Shown here piece by piece: positions 53,912 to 62,660 of a stretch of DNA of 64,000 nt. Position 1 is the stretch's first letter. Each line of letters starts with the position of its first letter. The position numbers and the translations under genes were made by a program. The DNA is from Motiliproteus sp036961355 (GTDB taxonomy: Bacteria; Pseudomonadota; Gammaproteobacteria; Pseudomonadales; Balneatricaceae). The stretch is from positions 124,001 through 188,000 of the forward strand of contig JBALVL010000001.1 of the NCBI GenBank assembly GCA_036961355.1, written 5' to 3'. Below the pieces are notes generated by a model, which saw only the letters and a list, made by a program, of their open reading frames with translations, was not told the origin of the DNA and did not search any database.

Positions 53912-56803
53912 ATGGATAAGACCTACCAACCCGATGCGATTGAACGTTCCTGGTACCAAAAATGGGAGCAACAAGGCCACTTCAAACCGACCGGTGAGGG
54001 TGACTCTTACTGCATCATGATTCCGCCGCCTAACGTCACCGGCAGCTTGCACATGGGCCACGGCTTTAATAACGCCATCATGGATTGCCTGACCCGCTAC
54101 CGTCGGATGCAGGGACGAAACACTCTGTGGCAACCGGGCTGTGACCACGCAGGAATCGCCACCCAGATGGTGGTTGAGCGTCAACTGGGCGCGCAAGGCG
54201 TTAGCCGCCACGATCTGGGCCGCAAGCCGTTTATCGACAAGATTTGGGAATGGAAAGAGGAGTCTGGTGGCACCATCACCAACCAGATTCGCCGCCTCGG
54301 CTCCTCGGTCGACTGGTCGCGCGAGCGTTTCACCATGGACGAAGGCATGAGCGAGGCGGTTAAAGAGGCTTTCGTTCGTTTACACCAAGACGGCCTGATC
54401 TACCGCGGTAAGCGGTTGGTCAACTGGGATCCAAAATTACACACCGCCATCTCCGATCTCGAGGTCGAAAATGTCGACGAGAAAGGCTTTCTGTGGAACC
54501 TGCGCTACCCGCTAGCCGATGGTGCCAAGACCGCTGAAGGGCTGGACTACTTAGTTGTCGCCACCACTCGCCCGGAAACCATGCTCGGTGACGCCGCCGT
54601 TGCAGTACACCCGGACGACGAGCGTTATCAGGCATTGATCGGCAAAGAGATTATCCTGCCGCTGGTTAATCGTCGCATCCCAATTATTGCCGATGACTAT
54701 GTCGATCGCGAATTCGGCACCGGCTGCGTCAAGATCACCCCGGCGCACGATTTCAACGATTATGAGATGGGCAAGCGCCACGACCTGCCGCTGATCAATA
54801 TCCTCGACCGCGACGCTGCGATTCTGCCTAACGGCCAGGTATTCAGCATCGACGGCACCCTCAACAGCGACTACGACGCCGCCCTGCCCGACCAGTACGC
54901 CGGTCTGGATCGATTCGACGCCCGTAAACTGATCGTCACTGAGTTTGAACAACTGGGATTGCTGGAAAAAATCGACGACCACAACCTGAAGACCCCCCGC
55001 GGTGATCGCTCCGGTGTGGTGATCGAGCCTTGGCTGACCGATCAGTGGTATGTCGACGCCAAGACCCTGGCTAAACCGGCGATCAAAGCGGTCGAAGACG
55101 GCGACATCGAGTTTGTACCCAAGCAATACGAAAACATGTACTTCTCCTGGATGCGTGACATTCAGGACTGGTGTATCTCACGCCAGCTATGGTGGGGCCA
55201 CCAGATTCCGGCTTGGTACGACGAGACAGGAAAGGTCTACGTTGGTCGTGACGAGGCGGAAGTCCGTAGCGACAACAACCTTGGTAACGACGTAATTCTT
55301 CGCCAAGACGAAGACGTGCTCGATACCTGGTTCAGCTCAGCACTGTGGACTTTCTCCACCCTCGGCTGGCCCGAAAAGACCAAATTTCTCAAGACATTCC
55401 ACAGCACCGATGTGCTGGTAACCGGCTTTGACATCATCTTCTTCTGGGTCGCCCGGATGATCATGATGACGATGCACTTCGTTAAAGATGACGAAGGGGT
55501 ACCGCAGGTGCCGTTCAAGCAGGTCTACGTTCACGGTTTGGTGCGTGACTCGCTCGGTCACAAGATGTCAAAATCCAAGGGCAACGTGCTCGATCCGCTC
55601 GACCTGATCGATGGTATCGAACTGGAAGACCTGGTAACTAAGCGCACCGCCAACATGATGCAGCCAAAGCTGGCCGCCAAGATCGAGAAGCAGACCCGCA
55701 ACGAGTTTCCCGAGGGGATCAACGCCTACGGCACCGACGCACTGCGCTTCACCTTCTGTTCGCTGGCCTCGACCGGCCGCGATATCAAGTTCGACATGGG
55801 CCGGATGGAAGGTTACCGCAACTTCTGCAACAAGATCTGGAACGCCGCCCGTTACGTACTGATGAACACCGAGCAGCAGGACGAGCAAGGCGATTGCATC
55901 GGCGCGCTAGACTGCGGCCAGAACGGCGATGAGGTCGAACTAAGCCTGGCCGACCGCTGGATCATCTCGCGTCTGCAGCATACCGAACAAACGATCGAGA
56001 AAGCGCTGGACGAGTTCCGTTTCGATCTGGCAGCGCAAGCGCTGTTCGAGTTTATCTGGAATGAATACTGCGATTGGTACCTGGAACTGTCCAAGCCGGT
56101 ACTCTGGGACGAGAACGCGTCTGAGGCGCAGCTGCGCGGCACCCGTCGCACGTTGGTTCGAGTCCTCGAAAGCGCGCTACGACTGGCGCATCCGTTTATG
56201 CCCTACATCACCGAAGAGATCTGGCAGCGGCTAGCACCGCTGGCAGGCCTTTCGGGCGATACCATCATGCATCAGCCCTATCCACAGGCTGAAGCTAACA
56301 AGATTGATGTTCAGGCCGAAGCCGATATCGACTGGCTCAAAGGTGTCATTCTGGGTGTGCGTAACATCCGCGGCGAGATGAAAATCTCCCCGGCCAAACA
56401 CATCAACGTGTTGTTCAGCTCCAAGGCCGATAGTAGTGCTGAAGACCAGGCCCGCCTTAACGCCAATCAACAGTTCCTGAAAAAGCTGGCGAATCTGGAA
56501 AGTGCGACCTGGTTGGCAGACAGCACCCAAGCGCCGCTATCCGCTACCGCTCTGGTCGGCGAGATGGAAGTACTGGTACCGATGGCAGGACTGATCGACA
56601 AAGACGCCGAACTGGGGCGTTTGCAAAAAGAGCTGGATAAGCTGGGCAAGCTGATCAACCAGGTCAGCGGCAAGCTGGGTAACGCCAAGTTTGTCGACAA
56701 CGCACCCGATGCGGTTGTGGCCAAAGAACGCGCTAAGCTAGACGAGGCCAACAGTGCCAAAGCGAAGCTTCAGGAGCAATACGACAAGATTGCAGCACTG
56801 TAG
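53912..56803 (+). CDS. valS: Valyl-tRNA synthetase
   Basis: Charges tRNA-Val and edits threonine misactivation. The protein is 963 residues from the ATG at 53912; the frame also has a TTG three codons upstream. Class I signatures are HMGH in PPPNVTGSLHMGHGFN and KMSKS in SLGHKMSKSKGNVLDP. The editing domain (about 200-340, VATTRPETMLGD) and the C-terminal coiled-coil arm (last 65 residues, ELGRLQKELDKLGKL) are present. Length matches E. coli ValS (951). It follows holC by 164 bases. Confidence 0.97.
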   Translation: MDKTYQPDAIERSWYQKWEQQGHFKPTGEGDSYCIMIPPPNVTGSLHMGHGFNNAIMDCLTRYRRMQGRNTLWQPGCDHAGIATQMVVERQLGAQGVSRHDLGRKPFIDKIWEWKEESGGTITNQIRRLGSSVDWSRERFTMDEGMSEAVKEAFVRLHQDGLIYRGKRLVNWDPKLHTAISDLEVENVDEKGFLWNLRYPLADGAKTAEGLDYLVVATTRPETMLGDAAVAVHPDDERYQALIGKEIILPLVNRRIPIIADDYVDREFGTGCVKITPAHDFNDYEMGKRHDLPLINILDRDAAILPNGQVFSIDGTLNSDYDAALPDQYAGLDRFDARKLIVTEFEQLGLLEKIDDHNLKTPRGDRSGVVIEPWLTDQWYVDAKTLAKPAIKAVEDGDIEFVPKQYENMYFSWMRDIQDWCISRQLWWGHQIPAWYDETGKVYVGRDEAEVRSDNNLGNDVILRQDEDVLDTWFSSALWTFSTLGWPEKTKFLKTFHSTDVLVTGFDIIFFWVARMIMMTMHFVKDDEGVPQVPFKQVYVHGLVRDSLGHKMSKSKGNVLDPLDLIDGIELEDLVTKRTANMMQPKLAAKIEKQTRNEFPEGINAYGTDALRFTFCSLASTGRDIKFDMGRMEGYRNFCNKIWNAARYVLMNTEQQDEQGDCIGALDCGQNGDEVELSLADRWIISRLQHTEQTIEKALDEFRFDLAAQALFEFIWNEYCDWYLELSKPVLWDENASEAQLRGTRRTLVRVLESALRLAHPFMPYITEEIWQRLAPLAGLSGDTIMHQPYPQAEANKIDVQAEADIDWLKGVILGVRNIRGEMKISPAKHINVLFSSKADSSAEDQARLNANQQFLKKLANLESATWLADSTQAPLSATALVGEMEVLVPMAGLIDKDAELGRLQKELDKLGKLINQVSGKLGNAKFVDNAPDAVVAKERAKLDEANSAKAKLQEQYDKIAAL

Positions 56804-56866
56804 ACTTCAGTTTTGTAGATTTCAGTCTTATAGATTGCCGCGCGGTAAGCAGCAACACTCGAGAAA

Positions 56867-56907
56867 CCCCCTAGCCCTGTTGGTGTTATAACCAACCAGG
56901 CTGGGGG
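56867..56907 (+). terminator. Hairpin after valS, possible terminator
   Basis: Nearly perfect long stem (about 17 bp with small mismatches) over a GTTATA loop, about 65 bases past the valS stop. A T-run is lacking, so it may rather protect the transcript 3' end. Confidence 0.5.
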
Positions 56908-57117
56908 CTAGCCTTAGATTAGCAGTGGCTAAATTGTCAAAGCGCCAAACTCCGGCTAAATTCCCCTTGTTGTAGCATTAACTCCTTACGTGATGCCTGC
57001 GTCAGGTTTGGAAAGCTGTTTTAACCCATGTTTACTCATGAATAAACGGCAGCCTTTAACTATAGCGTTAGAAACCACAGCGCTTGCGTAAGCAGTAACT
57101 TGTATCACCCACTCCTC

Positions 57118-57148
57118 AAAGGCGATCTTTTCAGGTCGCCTTTTCTTT
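57118..57148 (+). terminator. Terminator-like hairpin with no obvious upstream gene
   Basis: Stem AAAGGCGA / TCGCCTTT (57118-57125 and 57136-57143) with a 10-base loop, followed by TTTCTTTG. It is in plus orientation, 315 bases after valS and 140 bases before the next gene. Confidence 0.55.
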
Positions 57149-57287
57149 GCCAACCCATGAAACTCGGTCAACCAAGGCCCTGACAGGAGAGCGAGTAACA
57201 ACGTCGGCGTGGTGGTTTGTTTTAATCATTTTCCTATACCTTCCGTTCTTATCTTGCTCGGCATCTAACAAACACGGAAACCATCCG

Positions 57288-58532
57288 ATGTTACTGTCTC
57301 AATCCATTTCATCATTGTATAACCGGACCCGGACATCACTACGCCTAGCCCCAGCCATTTCACTCATCATTGCGCCGTTTAGTCGTGTCCATAGACAACT
57401 ATTCGGGCTGATGATGGCAGCAGTCTCGTTACAACCGCTACATGCAGCCCCCGTCATGGAGCAGTTTCTTGATCCTATCGATGGTCGCTTCGACGCCAGC
57501 CAATTCCTGGCCAGCACCACCGGATTCCTGCCAATACCGATAATCATCACCGAACCTGCTATCGGTTATGGTCTGGGTTTAGCACTGGCATTCTTCCATG
57601 ATACCGGTGAAGACGCGCCAAATAATGACCCCAACGCGCCGCTTTACCTGCCACCCAGAATCTCCGCACTAGCCTACGGACAGACCGAGAATGGCACCCG
57701 GTTTGGTGGTCTCGGCCACTTTGGTAGCTATCAGGAGGATACACTTCGTTATAAAGGGTTTATCGGCCGCGGCGACTTCAATCTCACCTACTACCCCAAT
57801 AGCATCGACCAGGGTCTGCCGTTTAACTTAGAGGGCAATATGACGCTGCAACAGGTTCTCTTTCGCACTTCTCTGACAGGCCTGTTTGCCGGCGGTCGAT
57901 TCACCTATCAGAGCAGCAGCATTAACTTTGAACGAGGCACACCGAGTGCCACAGTGAGTACGACAGTGGGCATTGGCGATCTGGACTCTGCCTCTTCCGG
58001 CCTCGGTCTGATAGTGCATTACGACACCCGTTTTCCCTATCTGGCACCCGACAGCGGCCATCTGTTTAAATTTGAACCCATGATTTATAGCGAATCGTTC
58101 GGCGGTGATTACAACTATGAACAGCTTAAACTGGCCAGCTACTCCTATTGGCCTTTGAATGACGAGTTTGCACTGGGTGTTCGAGTCGAGGGTGACATCC
58201 ACGAAGGTAAAGGGCCGTTTTACGCCTTGCCCTATATTGATATGCGCGGTATCCCAGCGATGCGTTACCAGGGTGATCGCGTCTTGGTCACCGAATTGGA
58301 AGCGCGCTGGGATCTGACTTCACGCTGGAGCCTGACCGGTTTTGCCGGCAGCGGCTGGACCTCCAACTCTGACCCGGGACCTAACCAAGGCACGTCATCG
58401 GCGAAGATCGCGCGCGGGCTGGGATTCCAGTACCTGATTGCTCGCCGCTATACCATCCGCTCGGGAGTTGAGATAGCCGTCGGACCGGAGGATACCGTGG
58501 TAGGACTGAGTTTTGGTAGCAATTGGAAATGA
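57288..58532 (+). CDS. BamA/TamA-type outer-membrane beta-barrel protein
   Basis: A protein of about 414 residues from the ATG at 57288. A long N-terminal region ends in a signal-like stretch LFGLMMAAVSLQPLHAAP (about 41-58). The rest reads as alternating beta-strands of the surface-antigen D15 barrel: GYGLGLALAFFH, RFGGLGHFGSY, GFIGRGDFNLTYYP, DSASSGLGLIVHYDTRFPYLAPDSG, then AMRYQGDRVLVTELEARWD and a final VVGLSFGSNWK. The RYQGDR and TELEARW blocks are family-typical. No POTRA domains precede the barrel, so it is a barrel-only member of unknown function. It is monocistronic. Confidence 0.82.
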   Translation: MLLSQSISSLYNRTRTSLRLAPAISLIIAPFSRVHRQLFGLMMAAVSLQPLHAAPVMEQFLDPIDGRFDASQFLASTTGFLPIPIIITEPAIGYGLGLALAFFHDTGEDAPNNDPNAPLYLPPRISALAYGQTENGTRFGGLGHFGSYQEDTLRYKGFIGRGDFNLTYYPNSIDQGLPFNLEGNMTLQQVLFRTSLTGLFAGGRFTYQSSSINFERGTPSATVSTTVGIGDLDSASSGLGLIVHYDTRFPYLAPDSGHLFKFEPMIYSESFGGDYNYEQLKLASYSYWPLNDEFALGVRVEGDIHEGKGPFYALPYIDMRGIPAMRYQGDRVLVTELEARWDLTSRWSLTGFAGSGWTSNSDPGPNQGTSSAKIARGLGFQYLIARRYTIRSGVEIAVGPEDTVVGLSFGSNWK

Positions 58533-58691
58533 TTTAAGGCGATTGAAAATCATTAAAAATAGTTGGAGCTAAGATGCCGAAGCTTCGGCCCGGCAGGAAA
58601 TCATCAGGGAATAACCAAGGATCCGAGAGACACCATTCAGCAGCCGACTGTTAATTAGTCGCTGATAGCTGACTTACTGACTTTTCCCTGC

Positions 58692-59420
58692 TTATTTTTT
58701 GCCCACGACGTTAGAAAATACCGCATGCAGGTCATCTGAAGCACCCGTCTCGTCGAGGCTGAGTTTGTGCTCGATATGATCGAGGTGGTGCATCATCAGC
58801 CGCACCGCTTTTTGTTTGTCGCGTTGCTCGATCGCGTCGATCAGTTCGAAATGCTCATCGTAAGAACAGTGCGATTTACCACCGCTTTCGTATTGCGCGA
58901 TGATCAGCGAACACTGTGACACCAGGCTTCGCTGGAAACTCAACAGCGGCGGGTTATTGGCCATGATCGCCAACTGCAAGTGAAACTCCCCGGACAAACG
59001 GATTCCCGCGCCACGGTCACCGCGAGCAAAACAGCTTTGCTCGTCAACGACCAACTGTTTCATCTGCACCAATTGTGCCGGCTGGGCGTTCTCGATCGCC
59101 AATTCAGTAACCGCTTTCTCGACGATACGTCGGGCAAAAACGATCTGCCGCGCCTCTTCGATACTGGGGCTGGCAACGACCGCTCCACGATTAGGGCGCA
59201 AGACCACAACCTGCTCATGCCCCAAACGCGACAGCGCCCGGCGGATGATGGTACGACTGACACCAAAGATCTCCCCCAGAGACTCTTCGTTGAGCTTGGT
59301 ACCGGGTGCCAAGCGCTGCTCAAGGATGGCATCAAAGATATGCGCGTAAACCAGTTCGTCTTGAGTGCCGGTGGTTTTACGTCCATTTTCAGTACTGATT
59401 TTTTGCAGCGGTTGGTTCAT
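58692..59420 (-). CDS. GntR-family regulator, FCD (FadR) subfamily
   Basis: A 242-residue regulator with an N-terminal winged helix (about 20-85: ILEQRLAPGTKLNEESLGEIFGV then SRTIIRRALSRL) and an FCD effector domain (about 95-230) with EFHLQLAIMANN and DEHFELIDAIEQRD supplying His ligands. It is divergent from the NCS2 purine permease, with 359 bases between them that hold palindromic candidates, so regulation of that permease is likely. The FCD effector is unknown; a purine or a breakdown product is plausible. Confidence 0.92.
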   Translation of the reverse strand: MNQPLQKISTENGRKTTGTQDELVYAHIFDAILEQRLAPGTKLNEESLGEIFGVSRTIIRRALSRLGHEQVVVLRPNRGAVVASPSIEEARQIVFARRIVEKAVTELAIENAQPAQLVQMKQLVVDEQSCFARGDRGAGIRLSGEFHLQLAIMANNPPLLSFQRSLVSQCSLIIAQYESGGKSHCSYDEHFELIDAIEQRDKQKAVRLMMHHLDHIEHKLSLDETGASDDLHAVFSNVVGKK

Positions 59421-59469
59421 AGCGTTGGCATCTGTTCAGACAAAAAGTAAGTAAAAAAATCGCTGAAAT

Positions 59470-59500
59470 AGTACACATTTGGAAGTTTCCTGTACACCAA
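59470..59500. promoter_or_regulatory. Paired TACACA/TACACC half-sites, candidate GntR operator
   Basis: AGTACACA and TGTACACC occur as direct copies about 21 bases apart (two helical turns) close to the GntR start. This fits an autoregulatory site, but the match to any known FCD operator is only partial. Confidence 0.3.
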
Positions 59501-59649
59501 AGCATAGGATATAAGCAAAAAACATCGGATCAAAATCAATCACAACATTGTTATCACCGTCATGATTTTCATCTTACCCCATGAAATTTAAAGATTTTAT
59601 AAAAATAAAATAATTCACTCTTAAAAACCTGACTCCTGGGTTGGTTTTT

Positions 59650-59659
59650 TTGTATACAA
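59650..59659. promoter_or_regulatory. Perfect palindrome TTGTATACAA, candidate operator of the GntR regulator
   Basis: A perfect 10-bp palindrome with the GT...AC core shared by many FCD-type GntR operators. It lies 121 bases upstream of the permease start, in the shared regulator-permease interval. Binding is inferred from position and form only. Confidence 0.45.
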
Positions 59660-59779
59660 TCAGCTACTCTGTTTATGCACACATTTGACGTGCCTCGATT
59701 CCATGGATTGAAACACAACGCTATGAAGAGCCACCCATAAAAATAAGCGGCCCTCAAAACTCAAAAAGGAGCACCTGTT

Positions 59780-61129
59780 GTGGATACCACTCAGCAAGAC
59801 GTACTAAACGCAGATAGTTCATCCCAATCCCAACGGGGATTTCTCGACCGTTATTTCAAACTTTCAGAACACAAAACCAGCATCAAGACCGAGCTTATCG
59901 CGGGTCTAACCACCTTTGTCACCATGGGTTACATCATCTTTGTTAACCCCAACATCATGGCCGACGCCGGTATGGATCACGGTGCCGCCTTTGTTGCCAC
60001 CTGTCTCGGTGCGGCGTTGGGTTGTTTCCTGATGGGTCTATATGCCAACTGGCCGGTCGGCCTAGCACCGGGCATGGGTCTTAACGCCTTCTTCACCTAC
60101 ACCGTTGTCGGTGAGATGGGCTACCAGTGGGAAGTAGCGCTCGGTGCGGTATTTATTTCGGGTGTAATCTTCGCCATCCTCAGTATCTGGAAGGTGCGTG
60201 AATGGCTACTTAACAGTATCCCGATGAGCCTGCGTTTTGCCATGTCCGCCGGGGTCGGTCTGTTCCTTGGTCTGATCGGCCTGAAAACCGCCGGTATCGT
60301 GGTTGATAACTCGGCCACTCTGCTATCGATGGGGTCATTCCTTGAACCCGCTACCCTACTGGCCGCAGTGTGCTTCTTGATGATCGCCGCCCTGTCCTAC
60401 CACAACGTCTTTGGTGCGGTATTTATCAGCATCCTGGTGGTGACTTTTGCCGGTTGGGGTCTTGGACTGGTTGAGTACAACGGTATTATGTCGATGCCAC
60501 CCAGCATTGCTCCGACGCTGATGGCACTGGATATCCGTGGCGCTATGGAGGTCGGCATGATCAGCGTAATTCTGGCCTTCCTGTTCGTCAACATGTTCGA
60601 CACCGCCGGTACCCTGATGGGCGTTGCCACCCGCGCCAACCTGATCCGTGAAGACGGTTATATCGAGAATATGAGCAAGGCGTTGAAAGCTGACAGTACC
60701 TCGAGTGTCTTTGGTGCGTTGTTCGGTTGCCCACCGGTTACCAGCTACGTAGAAAGTGCTGCTGGTGTTGCTGCCGGTGGCCGTACCGGGCTGACTGCAG
60801 TTACCGTCGGTCTGTTGTTTGTTGCAGCGATGTTCCTGGCGCCACTGGCCGGCATGATTCCCGCCTACGCCACCGCTGGCGCCCTGATCTATGTGGCGAT
60901 GCTGATGATGACCGGTATGAAGCACATCGACTGGGACGACGTGACTAACACCATCCCTGCGATCATCATGGTGGTGATGATGCCACTGACATTCTCGATC
61001 GCCAACGGTGTGGCGATGGGGTTTGTCACCTATACCGCACTGAAGCTGTGTGCCGGTAAGAGCAGCGAAATTTCGCTGAGCATCTACGTGCTAACCGCAA
61101 TCTTCATCGGCAAGTTTATTTTTCTGTAA
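59780..61129 (+). CDS. NCS2-family purine permease (hypoxanthine/guanine or adenine type)
   Basis: A proton-coupled nucleobase transporter of 449 residues with about 12-14 helices. The AzgA/PbuG subfamily is indicated by the N-terminal RYFKLSEHKTSIKTELIAGL, GLAPGMGLNAFFTYTVV and FLFVNMFDTAGTLMGVATRA, with a GTSPVTSYVESAAG-like segment (GCPPVTSYVESAAGVAAGGR). It starts with GTG preceded by AAGGAG at 8 bases. It is divergent from a GntR/FCD regulator and is followed by a strong terminator. The exact purine cannot be read from the sequence. Confidence 0.93.
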   Translation: MDTTQQDVLNADSSSQSQRGFLDRYFKLSEHKTSIKTELIAGLTTFVTMGYIIFVNPNIMADAGMDHGAAFVATCLGAALGCFLMGLYANWPVGLAPGMGLNAFFTYTVVGEMGYQWEVALGAVFISGVIFAILSIWKVREWLLNSIPMSLRFAMSAGVGLFLGLIGLKTAGIVVDNSATLLSMGSFLEPATLLAAVCFLMIAALSYHNVFGAVFISILVVTFAGWGLGLVEYNGIMSMPPSIAPTLMALDIRGAMEVGMISVILAFLFVNMFDTAGTLMGVATRANLIREDGYIENMSKALKADSTSSVFGALFGCPPVTSYVESAAGVAAGGRTGLTAVTVGLLFVAAMFLAPLAGMIPAYATAGALIYVAMLMMTGMKHIDWDDVTNTIPAIIMVVMMPLTFSIANGVAMGFVTYTALKLCAGKSSEISLSIYVLTAIFIGKFIFL

Positions 61130-61149
61130 GGGCTAGACCCCCTACAATG

Positions 61150-61180
61150 AAGGCCCTCGCGTATGAGGGCCTTTTGTCGT
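61150..61180 (+). terminator. Rho-independent terminator after purine permease
   Basis: A 9-bp stem AAGGCCCTC / GAGGGCCTT (61150-61158 and 61165-61173) with a 6-base loop, followed by TTGTCGTTTT. It lies about 20 bases past the permease stop. Confidence 0.87.
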
Positions 61181-61224
61181 TTTGATTATGACCTTTTACT
61201 TCTCAACCCACTCGGATAACTACA

Positions 61225-61854
61225 ATGCCCCTAGATACTTGGCTACTGTTCTGCTCAGCCTCACTGCTGGTGATCCTGATTCCGGGACCGCTGTCCCTGC
61301 TGATGATCACCAATAGCCTCAACCACGGCATTATCAAATCGACGCCGGCGTTTATCGGTGGCACCAGCGCCTCTGTGATCCTGTTAACCGCTTCGGCTAC
61401 CGGTCTCGGCGCGTTATTGTTGGCATCAGAAAGCCTGTTCACCGCGATCCGTTATGCCGGTGCCCTTTACTTGATCTATCTGGGTTACCGGACCTGGCAA
61501 GACGCCCGCCAATGCGGCGACAACATTGCCGAGAGTGCAACAACAGCCACGCCACGCTTCAGCGCCATGTTTTGGCGCGCCTTCAGTCTGGGTATCAGCA
61601 ACCCGAAAGATATTTTATTCTTCGTTGCCTTCTTGCCACAATTTATCGATCCCCAGGGATCAATGGCGACACAACTTTTGGTGATGACCGCCAGCTGGTG
61701 TGTGCTCGATCTGACCAGCAAGTTATTGTATGGCAGCAGTGCAAAAGTGATGGCACCGGCTTTGCGCAAAGCCCGTAATCTGCAACGCTTTAATCGCATC
61801 AGCGCCGGACTGTTTGTCAGTGCCGGTACCGCTGTATTGTTCAAGTCCGCCTGA
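61225..61854 (+). CDS. LysE-family amino-acid exporter (RhtB type)
   Basis: A 209-residue inner-membrane protein with about six helices. The family start LLFCSASLLVILIPGPLSLLMI carries the IPGP block, and AGALYLIYLGYRTW, FSLGISNPKDILFFVAFLPQF are RhtB/LysE signatures. It probably exports homoserine/threonine-type or other amino acids; the substrate is not known. It is monocistronic, just ahead of a 14-bp tandem repeat array. Confidence 0.9.
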   Translation: MPLDTWLLFCSASLLVILIPGPLSLLMITNSLNHGIIKSTPAFIGGTSASVILLTASATGLGALLLASESLFTAIRYAGALYLIYLGYRTWQDARQCGDNIAESATTATPRFSAMFWRAFSLGISNPKDILFFVAFLPQFIDPQGSMATQLLVMTASWCVLDLTSKLLYGSSAKVMAPALRKARNLQRFNRISAGLFVSAGTAVLFKSA

Positions 61855-61876
61855 CAGGCGCGGCACTATCACTCAC

Positions 61877-61926
61877 ATGAAGTCACTCACATGAAGTCGC
61901 TGGCATGAAATCGCTGACATGAATAA
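61877..61926 (+). repeat. Four imperfect 14-bp tandem repeats carrying the start codon of the GreA/B-like gene
   Basis: ATGAA(G/A)TC(A/G)CT blocks begin at 61877, 61891, 61905 and 61919, each 14 bases apart. The last copy is the start codon of the next gene. Copies 1 and 4 are in the same frame, but a TGA follows copy 1 after five codons. Confidence 0.85.
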
Positions 61927-62413
61927 AGCCTCTCTGGTCACTCAAATTATCGAGCAGCTAAACCAGCAGCTCGATACCTTATTGCAAGCCAGCGACCAGG
62001 CACATCAATCGGCCACCCACAGCGAAAACCGGGCAGAAAATAAGTACGACACCTTAGGGTTGGAGGCCGCCTACTTAGCTCACGGTCTGTCGATAAGGGC
62101 GCAAGAGCTGCAACAGACGATCACCGCTCTGGGGCATTGGGCCATTCCCGACTACCAACACAGCGACGCCATCGGCCTTGGCGCGTTAGTCACGATAGAT
62201 ACCCCATCCGGGCAACAAAAGCAGGTACTTCTGGCAGCACAAGGAGGCGGTCTCAAATGTTATCAGGGTAAAGATCCAACCGTCCAAACTGTCACCGTAG
62301 TGACCCCTGCAACACCGCTGGGCACCGCGCTAACCGGACGCTTTGTCGGCGATGAGATCAGCTTACAAATAGCGGGATCAACAATTCATTACAGCATTGT
62401 CGATCTGGTTTGA
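61919..62413 (+). CDS. GreA/GreB-family transcription factor-like protein
   Basis: A 164-residue protein with an N-terminal helical hairpin-like region (about 1-70, EQLNQQLDTLLQASDQAHQ and ENKYDTLGLEAAYLAHGLS) and a C-terminal FKBP-like domain (about 85-164: IGLGALVTIDTPSGQ, TPLGTALTGRFVGDEISLQ). The shape is that of GreA/GreB C-terminal-domain proteins known in pseudomonads, distinct from true GreA. Expected role: binding RNA polymerase secondary channel; the acidic tip residues of GreA are not clear here. The start codon is the last of four 14-bp repeats and no good ribosome site precedes it. Confidence 0.78.
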   Translation: MNKASLVTQIIEQLNQQLDTLLQASDQAHQSATHSENRAENKYDTLGLEAAYLAHGLSIRAQELQQTITALGHWAIPDYQHSDAIGLGALVTIDTPSGQQKQVLLAAQGGGLKCYQGKDPTVQTVTVVTPATPLGTALTGRFVGDEISLQIAGSTIHYSIVDLV

Positions 62414-62484
62414 CTGACACCATAGGCAGCTACATATATCGACCAGAAACAACACTGAATTTCAACCCTTTCAATACACCAAAA

Positions 62485-62496
62485 GACCCGTATAAT
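62485..62496 (+). promoter_or_regulatory. Candidate sigma-70 promoter (-10 TATAAT) upstream of the edge gene
   Basis: A perfect TATAAT at 62491-62496 with a GC-rich discriminator (GCCCGCC) follows ACCCG. The -35 (TTTCAA-like, 16 bases upstream) is poor. It lies 165 bases upstream of the next start and opens a leader containing a hairpin. Confidence 0.45.
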
Positions 62497-62507
62497 GCCC
62501 GCCTCTC

Positions 62508-62535
62508 GCCCCATCTGTCAGCTGGCAGAACGGGG
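62508..62535 (+). other. Leader stem-loop upstream of the edge gene
   Basis: CCCC (62509-62512) pairs with GGGG (62532-62535) and TCTG with CAGA inside, around a TCAGCTGG loop. It starts about 12 bases downstream of the TATAAT. It may be a 5' leader stabiliser. Confidence 0.4.
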
Positions 62536-62660
62536 TATTCAGAGCTCTTAAAACAACGGATATACGGTGTACTAATTACGTTTATTTCATCTCAACTACC
62601 GTCGTATTCGAATCATCCCAAAGCTGTTTATTCTCATCATTCTTCTGTTGTAGGTTGTCT

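Larger units (their letters stand above)
56804..57287. other. Long intergenic region after valS
   Basis: 484 bases. Just past valS there is a strong hairpin at 56867-56907 (CCCCCTAGCCCTGTTGGT pairing with ACCAACCAGGCTGGGGG) without a clear T-run. Further on is a terminator-like hairpin on the plus strand at 57118-57148. A minus-strand frame of 71 codons spans part of it, but it crosses that hairpin and has no supporting features. A small RNA ending at the second hairpin is possible. Confidence 0.5.
59421..59779. other. Divergent regulatory region GntR / purine permease
   Basis: 359 bases, markedly AT-rich compared with its surroundings. It contains TTGTATACAA (59650-59659) and two TGTACAC-like half-sites near 59471-59500, described separately, and no gene. 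A small frame in the minus direction is not supported. Confidence 0.6.

Noticed and set aside
56986..57201. Minus-strand frame of 71 codons after valS
   Set aside because: It runs through the terminator-like hairpin and into the start region of the barrel protein gene, with no ribosome site and no recognised domain.
59569..59757. Minus-strand frame of 62 codons in the GntR/permease interval
   Set aside because: Lies over AT-rich operator DNA, no ribosome site, no domain.
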